Assembly (NCBI RefSeq): GCF_021025955.1
Contig: NZ_JAJNCL010000004.1
Location: forward strand, 310,001 to 374,000
From: Rhodococcus qingshengii
GTDB taxonomy: Bacteria > Actinomycetota > Actinomycetes > Mycobacteriales > Mycobacteriaceae
DNA length: 64,000 nt
Reading direction: 5' to 3'
Shown here: in pieces, positions 28,858 to 37,633 of the stretch
How the letters are laid out: each line of letters begins with the position of its first letter
Position numbering within the stretch: the stretch's first letter is position 1
Position numbers and translations under genes: made by a program
Notes under the pieces: model-generated
What the model saw: the letters and a program-made list of their open reading frames with translations, nothing else
Database searches by the model: none
What the model was told of the DNA's origin: nothing

Positions 28858-28890
28858 ATTGGGGTGGGTGGGAACCCGACAAAACCTAGG

Positions 28891-29757
28891 TCAGCGCAGC
28901 GTCGCAGTGACGTGCGGGTAACCCTTCTTCGGGTGACGCAGCGACAGATCCCAGCCGTCATCGGTGCGGTCGGCGTATGCATTCAGCGTCGCCGGTAGCA
29001 GAATCGGCTTGCCGAAGCGCACGCTGTACGTGACCTTGTCCGCGACAGAACCCTCGACGGTCCGCAGAAGGGCTGCAGCACTCCACATTCCGTGAGCAAT
29101 GGTCTTCGGAAAACCGAAAGCCTTGGCGCCCAGGGACGAGACGTGAATCGGATTGCGGTCGCCCGAGACTGCGGCGTACTTGCTGATCGTGGTCTGGTCG
29201 ACGCGGATGGTGCTCATCGGCATCGGCGGGACCTCGTCGGCCTTGGGCTCCGGTCCGGGCTGGCCGGACAGCGAGGTTTTCTGCTGGTTCAGGAAGCTCG
29301 AGGTCTGTCGCCAGACCAGTTCGCGTCCCACCCGAATTTCGGTGACCACGTCGATCAGCAAGCCCTTGCGGTGCTCACGCAAGTTCTCGGCATGCACCGA
29401 GAGGTCCAGCGGTTCGCTGACGGAGACGGGCCGCAGCGATTCGATGACGTTCTCGGCGTGAACGGAACCGACGGCGGCGAAGGGGAAGTCCTTCGACACC
29501 ATCAGCTTCATCACGGTCGGGAATGCCAAGGTGAAGGGATAGGTGATCGGCAGAGTGTCGCCGAACCGCAGTCCGGTCACACGGCAGTACGCCGCCAGGT
29601 TGTCGGTGTCGACTTTCAATCCGGTGAGGGTGAAGGTCTGCTGTGGCACCGAGCGCGAGTTGGACTTGTTCCACGGCAACAATCCCATTACCGCGCGGGA
29701 GTATATGTCGAGGGTCTTCGGCTGCTCGGTGAGCGCGACGGTCTTAGCTGCCATCAT
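28891..29757 (-). CDS. htdX: 3-hydroxyacyl-thioester dehydratase HtdX (MaoC-like)
   Basis: A double hotdog (R)-specific hydratase/dehydratase, 288 residues. The N-terminal hotdog lacks the active site. The C-terminal one (from about residue 180) has the hydratase-2 motif [19 protein letters not shown] followed by AHGMW. It acts on 3-hydroxyacyl-ACP or -CoA. Its ATG overlaps the fabG4 stop (ATGATG/TGA), so fabG4 and htdX are translationally coupled and could run the reduction and dehydration steps of one cycle. M. tuberculosis Rv0241c is the counterpart, in the same order beside Rv0242c. Confidence 0.92.
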   Translation of the reverse strand: MMAAKTVALTEQPKTLDIYSRAVMGLLPWNKSNSRSVPQQTFTLTGLKVDTDNLAAYCRVTGLRFGDTLPITYPFTLAFPTVMKLMVSKDFPFAAVGSVHAENVIESLRPVSVSEPLDLSVHAENLREHRKGLLIDVVTEIRVGRELVWRQTSSFLNQQKTSLSGQPGPEPKADEVPPMPMSTIRVDQTTISKYAAVSGDRNPIHVSSLGAKAFGFPKTIAHGMWSAAALLRTVEGSVADKVTYSVRFGKPILLPATLNAYADRTDDGWDLSLRHPKKGYPHVTATLR

Positions 29758-31100
29758 GCGCCCAGGAGGCTCTGGCCGCAGACGCGAACGACCTGTCCTG
29801 TAACGGCATTGGAGGCAGGGCTGGCGAAGTATGCGACGGTCTCGGCGACGTCGACGGTCTCGCCGCCCTGCAGGAGGGAGCTCATGCGGCGGCCGGCTTC
29901 GCGGGTGGCGAAGGGGATGGCTGCGGTCATGGCAGTCTCGATGAAGCCCGGTGCGACGGCGTTGATGGTGATGTTCTTCTTCGCCAGGACGGGAGCTTCG
30001 GCGTGAACGAGGCCGATGACTCCGGCCTTGGAGGTGCCGTAGTTGGTCTGGCCGCGGTTGCCCGCGATACCGGCGATGGAGGAGACGTCGACGACGCGGC
30101 CGCCTTCCTTGAGGGCGCCCTTCTCGACGAGGTGCTCGGTGATCTTCTGCGGTGCAAGAAGATTGACGTTCATGACCATGTTCCAGCGGCCTTCGTCCAT
30201 GTTGGCGAGGGTCTTGTCGCGGGTGATGCCGGCGTTGTGGACGATGATGTCCGCGCCGCCGTGACGCTCGAGGAGATGAGCTGCGAGGACTTCGGCTGCG
30301 TCTGCTGCCGTGACGTCGAGAGCCAGGGACGTGCCGCCGACCTTGTTCGCGGTCTCGGACAGTGCTTCGCCGGCGGCCGGGATGTCTGCGCAGACGACGT
30401 GCGCGCCGTCGCGGGCTAGTACCTCTGCGATGGTGGCACCGATGCCGCGGGCTGCGCCGGTGACGACGGCAACCTTGCCTTCGAGCGGCTTGTCCCAGCT
30501 CGCGGGTGCGACGGAATCGTCAGCGCCGACGACGATGACCTGGCCGTCGACGAAGGCGGACTTTGCCGAAAGAAGAAAGCGCAGAGTCGATTCCACGCCG
30601 GATAGTCCGGTGGACGCCTTGGGGGAGACGTAGACCAGCTGAGCGGTGGAGCCGCGCTTGATCTCCTTGCCGACGCTGCGGGTGAAGCCTTCGAGAGCTC
30701 GTTGCGCGACATGCTCGTCGACGCTCGAGGTTTCTTCCGGCGTCGTGCCGAGAACGACGACGCGAGCCGACGGTGCGAGGTTGCGGATCACGGGCTGGAA
30801 GAACTCGAACAGCTGCTCGAGCTCGCTGACCTGAGTGATTCCGGTGGCGTCGAACACGAGTCCGCCGAAGCTGCTGTCGTGTGCCTGAGCTGCCGGGTAA
30901 TCGGAAAGCAGTACGCGCAGTGGTTCTGCGAGCCGACCATTGCCGCCGATGAGGACAGGTCCGGCGAGTGCGGGTTCCCCTGCTTTGTAGCGACGCAGGT
31001 TCTCGGGCCTGGGCAGGCCTGCCTTTGACGCGATGAATGCGCCGGGGGCGGACGAGAGGAACTGTGAATAGAGGTCGGGAGCTCCCTTGCTGGCTGCCAC
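29754..31100 (-). CDS. fabG4: 3-oxoacyl-(acyl-carrier/CoA) reductase FabG4
   Basis: A high-molecular-weight FabG of 448 residues. It has an N-terminal flavodoxin-like domain (about residues 1-205) and a C-terminal SDR domain with [14 protein letters not shown], the Ser of [10 protein letters not shown] and the YGTSK catalytic Tyr/Lys. Mycobacterial FabG4 prefers NADH and reduces long acyl substrates. The GTG start is preceded by GAAGGTAGG. It is divergent from fadA2; the 130-bp gap holds a palindromic operator at 31173-31188. It is coupled to htdX downstream. Confidence 0.95.
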   Translation of the reverse strand: MAASKGAPDLYSQFLSSAPGAFIASKAGLPRPENLRRYKAGEPALAGPVLIGGNGRLAEPLRVLLSDYPAAQAHDSSFGGLVFDATGITQVSELEQLFEFFQPVIRNLAPSARVVVLGTTPEETSSVDEHVAQRALEGFTRSVGKEIKRGSTAQLVYVSPKASTGLSGVESTLRFLLSAKSAFVDGQVIVVGADDSVAPASWDKPLEGKVAVVTGAARGIGATIAEVLARDGAHVVCADIPAAGEALSETANKVGGTSLALDVTAADAAEVLAAHLLERHGGADIIVHNAGITRDKTLANMDEGRWNMVMNVNLLAPQKITEHLVEKGALKEGGRVVDVSSIAGIAGNRGQTNYGTSKAGVIGLVHAEAPVLAKKNITINAVAPGFIETAMTAAIPFATREAGRRMSSLLQGGETVDVAETVAYFASPASNAVTGQVVRVCGQSLLGA

Positions 31101-31172
31101 GGTCCTACCTTCTGTTGTGTTTCGGGTTGTCTCTCACCGGGCAATCTGAAGAATGCGGCGATAGACAAGTAA

Positions 31173-31188
31173 CTTACTACTGAGTAAG
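31173..31188. promoter_or_regulatory. Palindromic operator, copy 2 (fabG4/fadA2 gap)
   Basis: CTTACTACTGAGTAAG: half-sites CTTACT and AGTAAG. It is 73 bp from the fabG4 start and 43 bp from the fadA2 start, so one bound dimer could cover both promoters. Confidence 0.7.
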
Positions 31189-31230
31189 AATAGTCTCCAA
31201 CAGGTAATCGCACCATCCTTGGAGACGCAA

Positions 31231-32586
31231 GTGACAAGCAAAGCCCGTTCAAATGCAAAGCCCGCCGCACCTCGCACTGCACCGGCCGCAGCCGCTGCGA
31301 AGTCCGCAGGTCAGCGCCGTCCGGTTGCGATCGTCGGCGGAAATCGCATTCCGTTCGCACGCTCGGATAAGGCGTACGCACAGGCGTCCAACCAGGACAT
31401 GTTCACTGCGACGCTCGACGGTCTCGTGAGCCGATTCAATCTGCAGGGCGAGAAGCTCGGCATGGTCGTCGGCGGCGCGGTACTCAAGCACAGCCGTGAT
31501 TTCAATCTCATTCGCGAGTCCGTTCTCGGCAGCGCGCTGAGCCCGTACACGTCGGCGTACGACCTTCAGCAAGCGTGTGGCACCGGACTGCAGTCGATCA
31601 TCGCCGTCGGCGACGCCATTTCGGCCGGCCGCATCGATTCCGGCATCGGTGGCGGCACGGACACCACGTCCGATGCTCCGATCGGCGTCAACGATCAGGC
31701 ACGCGAGTTCCTGCTCTCCCTTAACCGCGCGAAGTCCACGGGCGACCGCATCAAGCTGCTCGGCAACGTCCGTGCGGGCATGCTCGGCCTCGAGATTCCG
31801 CGCAACGGCGAGCCTCGCACCGGCAAGTCGATGGGCGACCACGCTGCGATCACCGCCAAGGAATTCGGCGTGAAGCGCGAGGACCAGGACGAACTTGCCG
31901 CGGCCAGCCACAAGAACATGGCAGCTGCCTACGACCGCGGTTTCTTCGACGACCTCGTCACCCCGTTCCTCGGTCTCACCCGCGACGACAACCTCCGTCC
32001 CGGTTCGACCGTCGAGAAGCTGTCAACGCTCAAGCCGGTCTTCGGAACCAAGCTCGGCGACGCGACGATGACGGCCGGCAACTCGACGCCGCTCACCGAC
32101 GGTGCTTCGGCAGTGCTCCTCTCCACCGACGAGTGGGCCGCCGAGCGCAATCTTCCGGTTCTGGCGCACCTCGTCGATTCCGAAACCGCTGCCGTCGACT
32201 ACGTCCACGGCAAGGACGGGCTGCTCATGGCTCCCACGTACGCGATCCCGCGTTTGCTGGCCCGCAACGGCCTCACCTTGCAGGACTTCGATTACTACGA
32301 GATCCACGAAGCCTTCGCTTCGGTGGTTCTCGCAACCCTGCAGGCTTTCGAATCCGACGAGTACTGCAAGGAACGCCTCGGCCTCGACGGCGCACTGGGC
32401 TCGATCGACCGAAGCAAGCTCAATGTCAACGGATCGTCCTTGGCTGCAGGTCACCCGTTCGCGGCAACCGGCGGACGAATCGTCGCTTCCCTCGCCAAGA
32501 TGCTCGCCGAAAAGGGTTCGGGCCGTGGCCTGATCTCGATCTGTGCCGCCGGCGGCCAGGGCGTCACGGCGATTATCGAGCGGTAA
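31231..32586 (+). CDS. fadA2: Acetyl-CoA C-acyltransferase (thiolase) FadA2
   Basis: Thiolase that splits or forms 3-ketoacyl-CoA. The 451-residue product has the nucleophile Cys in QQACGTGLQS (about residue 116), the catalytic His in YEIHEAFA and in SLAAGHPFAATGGR, and the second Cys in ISICAAGGQG. The N-terminus carries an Ala/Lys-rich extension of about 25 residues. GGAGA stands 5 nt before the GTG at 31231, which decides against the TTG at 31219. It is divergent from fabG4 and ends in a strong hairpin at 32659. Confidence 0.95.
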   Translation: MTSKARSNAKPAAPRTAPAAAAAKSAGQRRPVAIVGGNRIPFARSDKAYAQASNQDMFTATLDGLVSRFNLQGEKLGMVVGGAVLKHSRDFNLIRESVLGSALSPYTSAYDLQQACGTGLQSIIAVGDAISAGRIDSGIGGGTDTTSDAPIGVNDQAREFLLSLNRAKSTGDRIKLLGNVRAGMLGLEIPRNGEPRTGKSMGDHAAITAKEFGVKREDQDELAAASHKNMAAAYDRGFFDDLVTPFLGLTRDDNLRPGSTVEKLSTLKPVFGTKLGDATMTAGNSTPLTDGASAVLLSTDEWAAERNLPVLAHLVDSETAAVDYVHGKDGLLMAPTYAIPRLLARNGLTLQDFDYYEIHEAFASVVLATLQAFESDEYCKERLGLDGALGSIDRSKLNVNGSSLAAGHPFAATGGRIVASLAKMLAEKGSGRGLISICAAGGQGVTAIIER

Positions 32587-32658
32587 CCGCTCCACAATCT
32601 CCCCTCGCGTGTGAAACTGCGCTCACCTGCAGTGATCGGCGCGAGGGGATGTGTAATC

Positions 32659-32691
32659 GGGGATCCGGCCACGAGGGGTGGCCGGATCCCC
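32659..32691 (+). terminator. Terminator of fadA2
   Basis: GGGGATCCGGCCAC pairs perfectly with GTGGCCGGATCCCC around a 5-nt loop and is followed by GAACTCTTT. A second, weaker pairing (CCCTCGCG near 32603 with CGCGAGGG near 32640) precedes it. Confidence 0.88.
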
Positions 32692-32879
32692 GAACTCTTT
32701 GCAAACTTTTTCGCGAAGGCGTGTAACGCTGCAGAATAGCTACCGATATTCATGACAGCCCCGTGTTGCTGCCTGACCCCCGACCTGGCAGCAGCGCGGG
32801 GCTCTCGTATGTCCGGATATCCTGTATTGAGTTGTCGGTGAGCGCCGCAGCGACGGTTGATGCAGCGAGGAGCCAACAG

Positions 32880-35189
32880 GTGAGTGACGAAGAGGGTCCG
32901 TCCGTCGAGAAGACGAACAGCGAGGACTCGTCCCTCCCAGAGCAGGAACTCGAGTCGGTCGAGGAACCTCAGACCCCTGAGGACGCCGAGGCAGTTGTCG
33001 AAGCTGAAACAGTAGAGCCTGAAACAGTAAAGCCTGAACCGGTCGAAGCACCGAAGCCTGTCGACGAAGACGCAATCGATTCCACAGAAGCGACCGTCGA
33101 CGAACCAGCGCTGAACGAAGAAGTAGTTGCTTCCACCGAACAAACCGTGGACGAACCAACCGTCGACGAGCCAACCGTGGAAGAGCCAATCGTCGGCGAG
33201 CCGGCCCACTACCAACTGACCGATGACGAATCGGCAAACGAAGTCACCACCGTCATCCCTGTCGTCCCGGCGGACGACGCACCGCCGACGGAAGTAGTCG
33301 ACTTGGCTCCGGCGACAGAAGCCATCGACGAGCAGACACAGCAGTTCGAGCCCCCGGCAGTTGTGGTTGCCCCGAAGCCGCCGCGCCCCGAGTTCGTGCA
33401 GCAGTACGACACCCAGCAATTCGAACCCATCCAGCAGCAGTACGAGCCTGTTGTCCGCGAACCAGAGATAGTTGCACCCCCGCCACCGCAACAACCGGTG
33501 GCGCCCGCTCCGGCGTCTTCCCGCAAGTGGGTCAAACCGGCGATAGCAGTCGGCGCCATCTTTGCCGTCGCAGTGATTGCCTACGGAGTGGACATCTTCA
33601 CGTCGTCGGGGAAAACTCCCCGAGGCACGCAGGTCGCCGGGGTCGACATCGGTGATCTGACGCCCGCCGACGCGGAAACCACGCTGCGCTCCGAACTCGG
33701 CCCAAGGCTTGTCGAACCCGTAGCCGTCCATGCCGGCGGCGTCGACTCCGAGATCGTTCCCGCGTCTGCGGGTGTCGATGTCGACTGGTCGGCCACGTTG
33801 TCCGGTGTGAACGCTCAGCCCATCAACCCGATCACCCGCATCACGTCGTTCTTCGGCTCCCGCGAGGTTCCGGTCGTGTCGACCGTCGACCAGGGGGCGT
33901 TGGACGCCTCGATGTCGCAGCTTGCGGCAAACAGCGATCGTGCGCCCGTCGAAGGTGCAGTCGTGTTCGAGGACGGTAAGGCGACGGGTATTTCGCCCGC
34001 CGCCGGCCAGGCGCTCGAAGCGCAGCAGGCGGGCGCCACGTTCGCCGCCGAGTGGTCTGACGGTGGCGTCGTCGATCTTCCAGTCGACGAAGTGCCGGTC
34101 ACCGTCACTCAGGCCGGTGTCGATCGCGCACTGCAGGAGATCGCTATTCCGGCCGTCTCGGGTGACGTCGTGGTCAACGGCCGTGACGGCAAGGTCGCGA
34201 CGCTCGGCGTCGACCAGATCGGCGAGGTGCTGACCTTCACACCCGACGGCTCGGGTGGGCTGACCCCGCAGTACAACACGGATGCCGCGATCAAGATTCT
34301 GACTCCGCAGTTGGTGTCGACGGAAGTGCAACCCAAGGACGCGTCGTTCACCTTCGCCGGTGGTAAGCCGACGGTTGTGCCTGGTGTTGTCGGAGATCTG
34401 ATCAACTGGCCGGACACGGTCAAGGAACTTCCGGTTCTGCTGGGCAGCACGGCTTCTCGGGCAACCCCTGCCGTGTACGGTCCGGTTCCGCCGGCGCTGA
34501 CCACCGAAGCCGCGAACGCGCTCGGCATCAACGAGGTGATCGGCGAATTCACCACCGGTGGTTTCGAATACGCGTCCGGTGTGAACATCGGCCTGGCTGC
34601 GTCGGCGATCGACGGTGCGGTCATCAAGCCCGGAGATACGTTCTCGCTCAACGAATACACCGGTCCACGCGGTGCCGCTCAGGGGTACGTCGAGTCAGGG
34701 ATCATCAACAACGGTCGCCCGGACAAGGCTGTCGGCGGCGGTATCAGTCAGCTTGCGACGACGCTCTACAACGCGACGTACTTCGCTGGCATGGACGACG
34801 TTGCACACACCGAGCACAGTTACTACATCTCGCGGTACCCGGAGGCTCGTGAGGCGACAATCTTCGATGGTGCGATCGACCTGCAGTTCCGTAATCCGGC
34901 GAAGACCGGCGTGATGATCGAGACGATTGCGACGTCGTCGAACATCACCGTTCGGATCTGGGGAACCAAAACCGTCGATGTCGCTTCGACGACCGGCGCG
35001 CGTACGTCGCCGACGTCACCGAACACCGTGACGTTGCCGGAGGGGCCTGGCTGTGTGGCTTCGAGCGGTGCGCCCGGATTCACGGTCAGCGACACTCGCG
35101 TGATCACCGACCACGCGAGTGGTGCCGAGATTTCCTCGAACACCCGGACCGTCAAGTACGACCCGGTGCCGATCGTGAAGTGCGAGTAG
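32880..35189 (+). CDS. VanW-domain cell-wall protein with acidic repetitive N-terminus
   Basis: A 769-residue type II membrane protein. Residues 1-215 are cytosolic, rich in Glu, Val, Pro and Thr with repeated TVDEPTVDEPTVEEP-like units. One membrane helix spans about residues 219-238 (AIAVGAIFAVAVIAYGV). Outside follow two peptidoglycan-binding-like modules (about residues 250-540) and a VanW domain near residues 560-690 (GVNIGLAASAIDGAVIKPGD, VGGGISQLATTLYNA). VanW proteins are tied to glycopeptide resistance clusters and wall biology, but the activity is not defined. GAGGAG precedes the GTG at 32880. Because the gene is alone between a terminator and a convergent gene, partners cannot be read from context. 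Confidence 0.88.
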   Translation: MSDEEGPSVEKTNSEDSSLPEQELESVEEPQTPEDAEAVVEAETVEPETVKPEPVEAPKPVDEDAIDSTEATVDEPALNEEVVASTEQTVDEPTVDEPTVEEPIVGEPAHYQLTDDESANEVTTVIPVVPADDAPPTEVVDLAPATEAIDEQTQQFEPPAVVVAPKPPRPEFVQQYDTQQFEPIQQQYEPVVREPEIVAPPPPQQPVAPAPASSRKWVKPAIAVGAIFAVAVIAYGVDIFTSSGKTPRGTQVAGVDIGDLTPADAETTLRSELGPRLVEPVAVHAGGVDSEIVPASAGVDVDWSATLSGVNAQPINPITRITSFFGSREVPVVSTVDQGALDASMSQLAANSDRAPVEGAVVFEDGKATGISPAAGQALEAQQAGATFAAEWSDGGVVDLPVDEVPVTVTQAGVDRALQEIAIPAVSGDVVVNGRDGKVATLGVDQIGEVLTFTPDGSGGLTPQYNTDAAIKILTPQLVSTEVQPKDASFTFAGGKPTVVPGVVGDLINWPDTVKELPVLLGSTASRATPAVYGPVPPALTTEAANALGINEVIGEFTTGGFEYASGVNIGLAASAIDGAVIKPGDTFSLNEYTGPRGAAQGYVESGIINNGRPDKAVGGGISQLATTLYNATYFAGMDDVAHTEHSYYISRYPEAREATIFDGAIDLQFRNPAKTGVMIETIATSSNITVRIWGTKTVDVASTTGARTSPTSPNTVTLPEGPGCVASSGAPGFTVSDTRVITDHASGAEISSNTRTVKYDPVPIVKCE

Positions 35190-35193
35190 GGAA

Positions 35194-36177
35194 CTACTTG
35201 CCGACGAGTGGGCCGAGGGTGCGGCCCGCGAGGTCGACGATGCCTGGCTCTTCGCCGTTGGTGATCAGGTTGATCACGACGCCGTCGATGCCGTGGTCGA
35301 GGATGCGCGTCTGAACTTGCTCGGCGACGTCGTCCGGGCTGCCCACGAAATGACGTTCGGTGGCCTTGGCGACAACGTCCTCCGGCGCCGTGGTGATGTC
35401 GAGACCACGTTCCGCGAGGAATGTCCGCTGATGCGCGCGAGCTTTGTCACCGTCCTCGTCGATCATCATGAACGTCAGGAAGCTGGTCTCGAGGGTTGCG
35501 GGGTCGCGGCCGGCTTCGTCGCAGCGTGCCGCAAGTGCTTCCATCTTGCGCGGCAGTTCGGACGGGTCACAGATGATGTTGAGATGATCCGCGAAGCGAG
35601 CGGCGAGCCCGAACGTCTTCTTCTCTCCGCCGCCGCCGAGCAGGATCGGCAGGTCGTCGCGGACGCGAGGCTCGTTGATGGCGTCCTTGACGTGGTACCA
35701 CTTGCCGTCGAAGGTGGGCCGCTCACCGCGGAGCATCGGCGCGATGATCTGCAGTGCTTCGTCGAGTTTCTGGAAGCGTTCGGTGAAAGTTCCGAACTCG
35801 TATCCGAACGAATTGTGTTCGAGTTCGAACCAACCGGCGCCGATACCCAGGATGGCCCGACCGCCGCTCACCACGTCGAGGGTGGTGACGGTCTTGGCGA
35901 GCATGGGCGGATTGCGGTAGGTGTTTCCCGTGACCAGTGCAGACAACTGGATGGTCTCGGTGGCCGTCGCCAGCGCGGAGAGCGCGGAGTAGGCCTCGAG
36001 CATCGGGGCGTCCGGCGCTCCGATTCCGGGGAGTTGGTAGAAGTGATCCATCACGAATGCAGTGTCGAAGCCTGCGGCTTCGGCTTCGCGGGCCTGCGCT
36101 ATGACGGTGGGGAAGAGGTCCTTGACCGGACCGCCGTAGCTGAAGTTGGGCATCTGGTATCCGAGGCGAGTGCTCAC
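35194..36177 (-). CDS. LLM-class (F420-type) oxidoreductase
   Basis: A 327-residue luciferase-like monooxygenase-fold enzyme, probably using F420H2 or FMNH2. Conserved pieces are GYQMPNFSYGG at the N-terminus, AGFDTAFVMDHF, the loop after LGIGAGWFELEHNSFGYEFG, and PILLGGGGEKKTFGLAARFA near residue 190. The GTG at 36177 starts the family's usual N-terminus; earlier starts add residues overlapping the next gene. It converges with the VanW gene, 4 nt between stops. Substrate unknown. Confidence 0.88.
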   Translation of the reverse strand: MSTRLGYQMPNFSYGGPVKDLFPTVIAQAREAEAAGFDTAFVMDHFYQLPGIGAPDAPMLEAYSALSALATATETIQLSALVTGNTYRNPPMLAKTVTTLDVVSGGRAILGIGAGWFELEHNSFGYEFGTFTERFQKLDEALQIIAPMLRGERPTFDGKWYHVKDAINEPRVRDDLPILLGGGGEKKTFGLAARFADHLNIICDPSELPRKMEALAARCDEAGRDPATLETSFLTFMMIDEDGDKARAHQRTFLAERGLDITTAPEDVVAKATERHFVGSPDDVAEQVQTRILDHGIDGVVINLITNGEEPGIVDLAGRTLGPLVGK

Positions 36178-36262
36178 CGTTTCGACGTTACTCGCGATCG
36201 GTTGACCTGGCACGATTTTACCAACTCTATGGATTCCGTTGTGCCGGGCAGACTTCCGGAAG

Positions 36263-36751
36263 TCAGAGAAGTTCTTCGGCCGCTTCGCGTCGCTTGGCGC
36301 GCTGTTGGTGAAGTTTGACTGCCGCGATTGCGATGCCGCCACCGACGATTCCGCCGACGAGAGCGCCGACCCAGGTGGACGATTCTTCGTAGGAATCGAA
36401 TTTGAGGCGCGCCATGATGCCGACTGCGGCGACGAGGTACAGCGCGATGCTGATCACGACTCGGGGACGGTTGTAGTTGGACAACACGTAGACATCGACG
36501 TCGCGCCGAAGTGCATAGACAATTGTGATCACCGAGCCGAACAGTGCGACGATCAGCAGCGCGAGCGAGATCCACGCCCCGGTTCGGCCGGCGACCCAGG
36601 GCAGAATCGCCGAGCTGACGAAGACTGCCCAGAACACACTCTGCAATCCCACCGCCGAGGCTTCGTTCCAGACGTCGCGCTGGCGCTCGTCCTTGTAGAA
36701 GTCGTCGTCCAGATCTCCGACGAACCGCATTGCCTTCATCATGGTGCTCAT
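36263..36751 (-). CDS. Four-pass membrane protein paired with an XRE regulator
   Basis: A 162-residue membrane protein with predicted helices at about 33-55, 58-80, 97-115 and 126-148 and a basic C-terminal tail. I recognise no catalytic motif. Its ATG overlaps the stop of the XRE gene (ATGA), so the two are co-translated. This regulator-plus-membrane-protein pairing is widespread in bacteria and usually lacks a known function. Confidence 0.8.
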   Translation of the reverse strand: MSTMMKAMRFVGDLDDDFYKDERQRDVWNEASAVGLQSVFWAVFVSSAILPWVAGRTGAWISLALLIVALFGSVITIVYALRRDVDVYVLSNYNRPRVVISIALYLVAAVGIMARLKFDSYEESSTWVGALVGGIVGGGIAIAAVKLHQQRAKRREAAEELL

Positions 36752-36993
36752 GCCGTCTCCTCTGGAATTTCTGCGGTGAGTGCCGATTCGGGTAGGGGAA
36801 AGAGCGCTTCGACGGTGGTCCCCAGCGCCAGTGCCAGACGAAGTGCCAGGTAGACGCTCGGTGCGTAGTCACCACGTTCGACGGAGACGATGCTCTGTCT
36901 GCTCACCTGACCTGCCGTGGCCAGTTGCGCCTGGGTGAGGCCGGCGAGGCGTCGGTGCTCCCGCACGTTGTTGTCGCCAGCCTTTCCAGTCAT
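36748..36993 (-). CDS. XRE/Cro-type helix-turn-helix regulator
   Basis: An 81-residue single-domain DNA-binding protein. The helix-turn-helix is GLTQAQLATAGQVSRQSIVS at residues 18-37, followed by the characteristic VERGDYAPSVYLALRLA. It probably binds the TTGTCA/TGTCAA half-sites that overlap its own promoter (37011-37040). It is co-translated with the membrane protein gene and divergent from a nucleotidyltransferase gene. Confidence 0.9.
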   Translation of the reverse strand: MTGKAGDNNVREHRRLAGLTQAQLATAGQVSRQSIVSVERGDYAPSVYLALRLALALGTTVEALFPLPESALTAEIPEETA

Positions 36994-36999
36994 GGGAAA

Positions 37000-37040
37000 A
37001 GTAAAGAATACTTGTCACTAGATGTCAAGTTTCCTTGTCA
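37000..37040. promoter_or_regulatory. Leaderless XRE promoter with repeated half-sites
   Basis: On the minus strand TTGACA (37028-37023), a 17-bp spacer and TTTACT (37005-37000) end 6 nt before the XRE start codon, which predicts a leaderless message. CTTGTCA at 37011 and TGTCAAG at 37023 form an inverted repeat, and another CTTGTCA lies at 37034, suggesting an autoregulatory operator that also faces the divergent gene. Confidence 0.6.
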
Positions 37041-37058
37041 TATGAGAGGCTGAAGAGC

Positions 37059-37631
37059 ATGCGTGAACGATTTCTCGAGATCGCCCTGGCCAATCCGGTG
37101 GTCGCAACGATCGTGGATCGGGCGCCGAAGTTGGAGTTGGCTGAGTGGTACCTGACCGCAGGTGGGCTCTTCCAAACCGTCTGGAATCACATCGACGGCC
37201 GTGACCCCGGAGCCGGAATCAAGGACTACGACCTCTTCTATTTCGACGCCGGCGATCTGAGCTACGACGCGGAAGATCGCGTGATTCGTTCGGCCGCAAA
37301 ACTGTTCGCCGATGTGGATGTCGATGTCGAAGTGCGCAACGAAGCTCGCGTGCACCTGTGGTACGAGCAGCATTTCGGGATTCCCGGCGTTCCGTTCACC
37401 AGTTGCCGCGACGCTATCGACCACTTCGCTTCCACAACTTGCTGTTTCGGGATCAGCAAGGCATTGGACGGCACCGTCGACGTGTATGCCCCGCATGGAT
37501 ACGGCGATCTTTTCGGCATGATCGTCCGCCCCAACCCGGTGCTGGCGCCGAGAGAGGTTTACGAGGCCAAAGCGGCACGGTGGCGCAGGGAATGGCCTGC
37601 GCTGACCGTGGAGCCTTGGCCTGAGGCCTAG
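37059..37631 (+). CDS. Nucleotidyltransferase family protein (NTP_transf_6-like)
   Basis: A 190-residue cytosolic protein of the nucleotidyltransferase fold. The core is LTAGGLFQTVWNHIDGR then GIKDYDLFYFD, where the paired acids of the DYD segment would bind metal; later VDVDVEVRNEARVHLWY and the C-terminal VYAPHGYGDLFGMIVRPN are typical of the family. GAGG is upstream of the ATG. It is divergent from the XRE/membrane pair with 65 bp between starts and nearly abuts the convergent YhgE/Pip gene. The nucleotide acceptor is unknown. Confidence 0.82.
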   Translation: MRERFLEIALANPVVATIVDRAPKLELAEWYLTAGGLFQTVWNHIDGRDPGAGIKDYDLFYFDAGDLSYDAEDRVIRSAAKLFADVDVDVEVRNEARVHLWYEQHFGIPGVPFTSCRDAIDHFASTTCCFGISKALDGTVDVYAPHGYGDLFGMIVRPNPVLAPREVYEAKAARWRREWPALTVEPWPEA

Positions 37632-37633
37632 AC

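Noticed and set aside
32451..34331. 626-codon antisense frame over fadA2 end and the VanW gene
   Set aside because: Composition mirrors the acidic repeat region; no recognisable domain.
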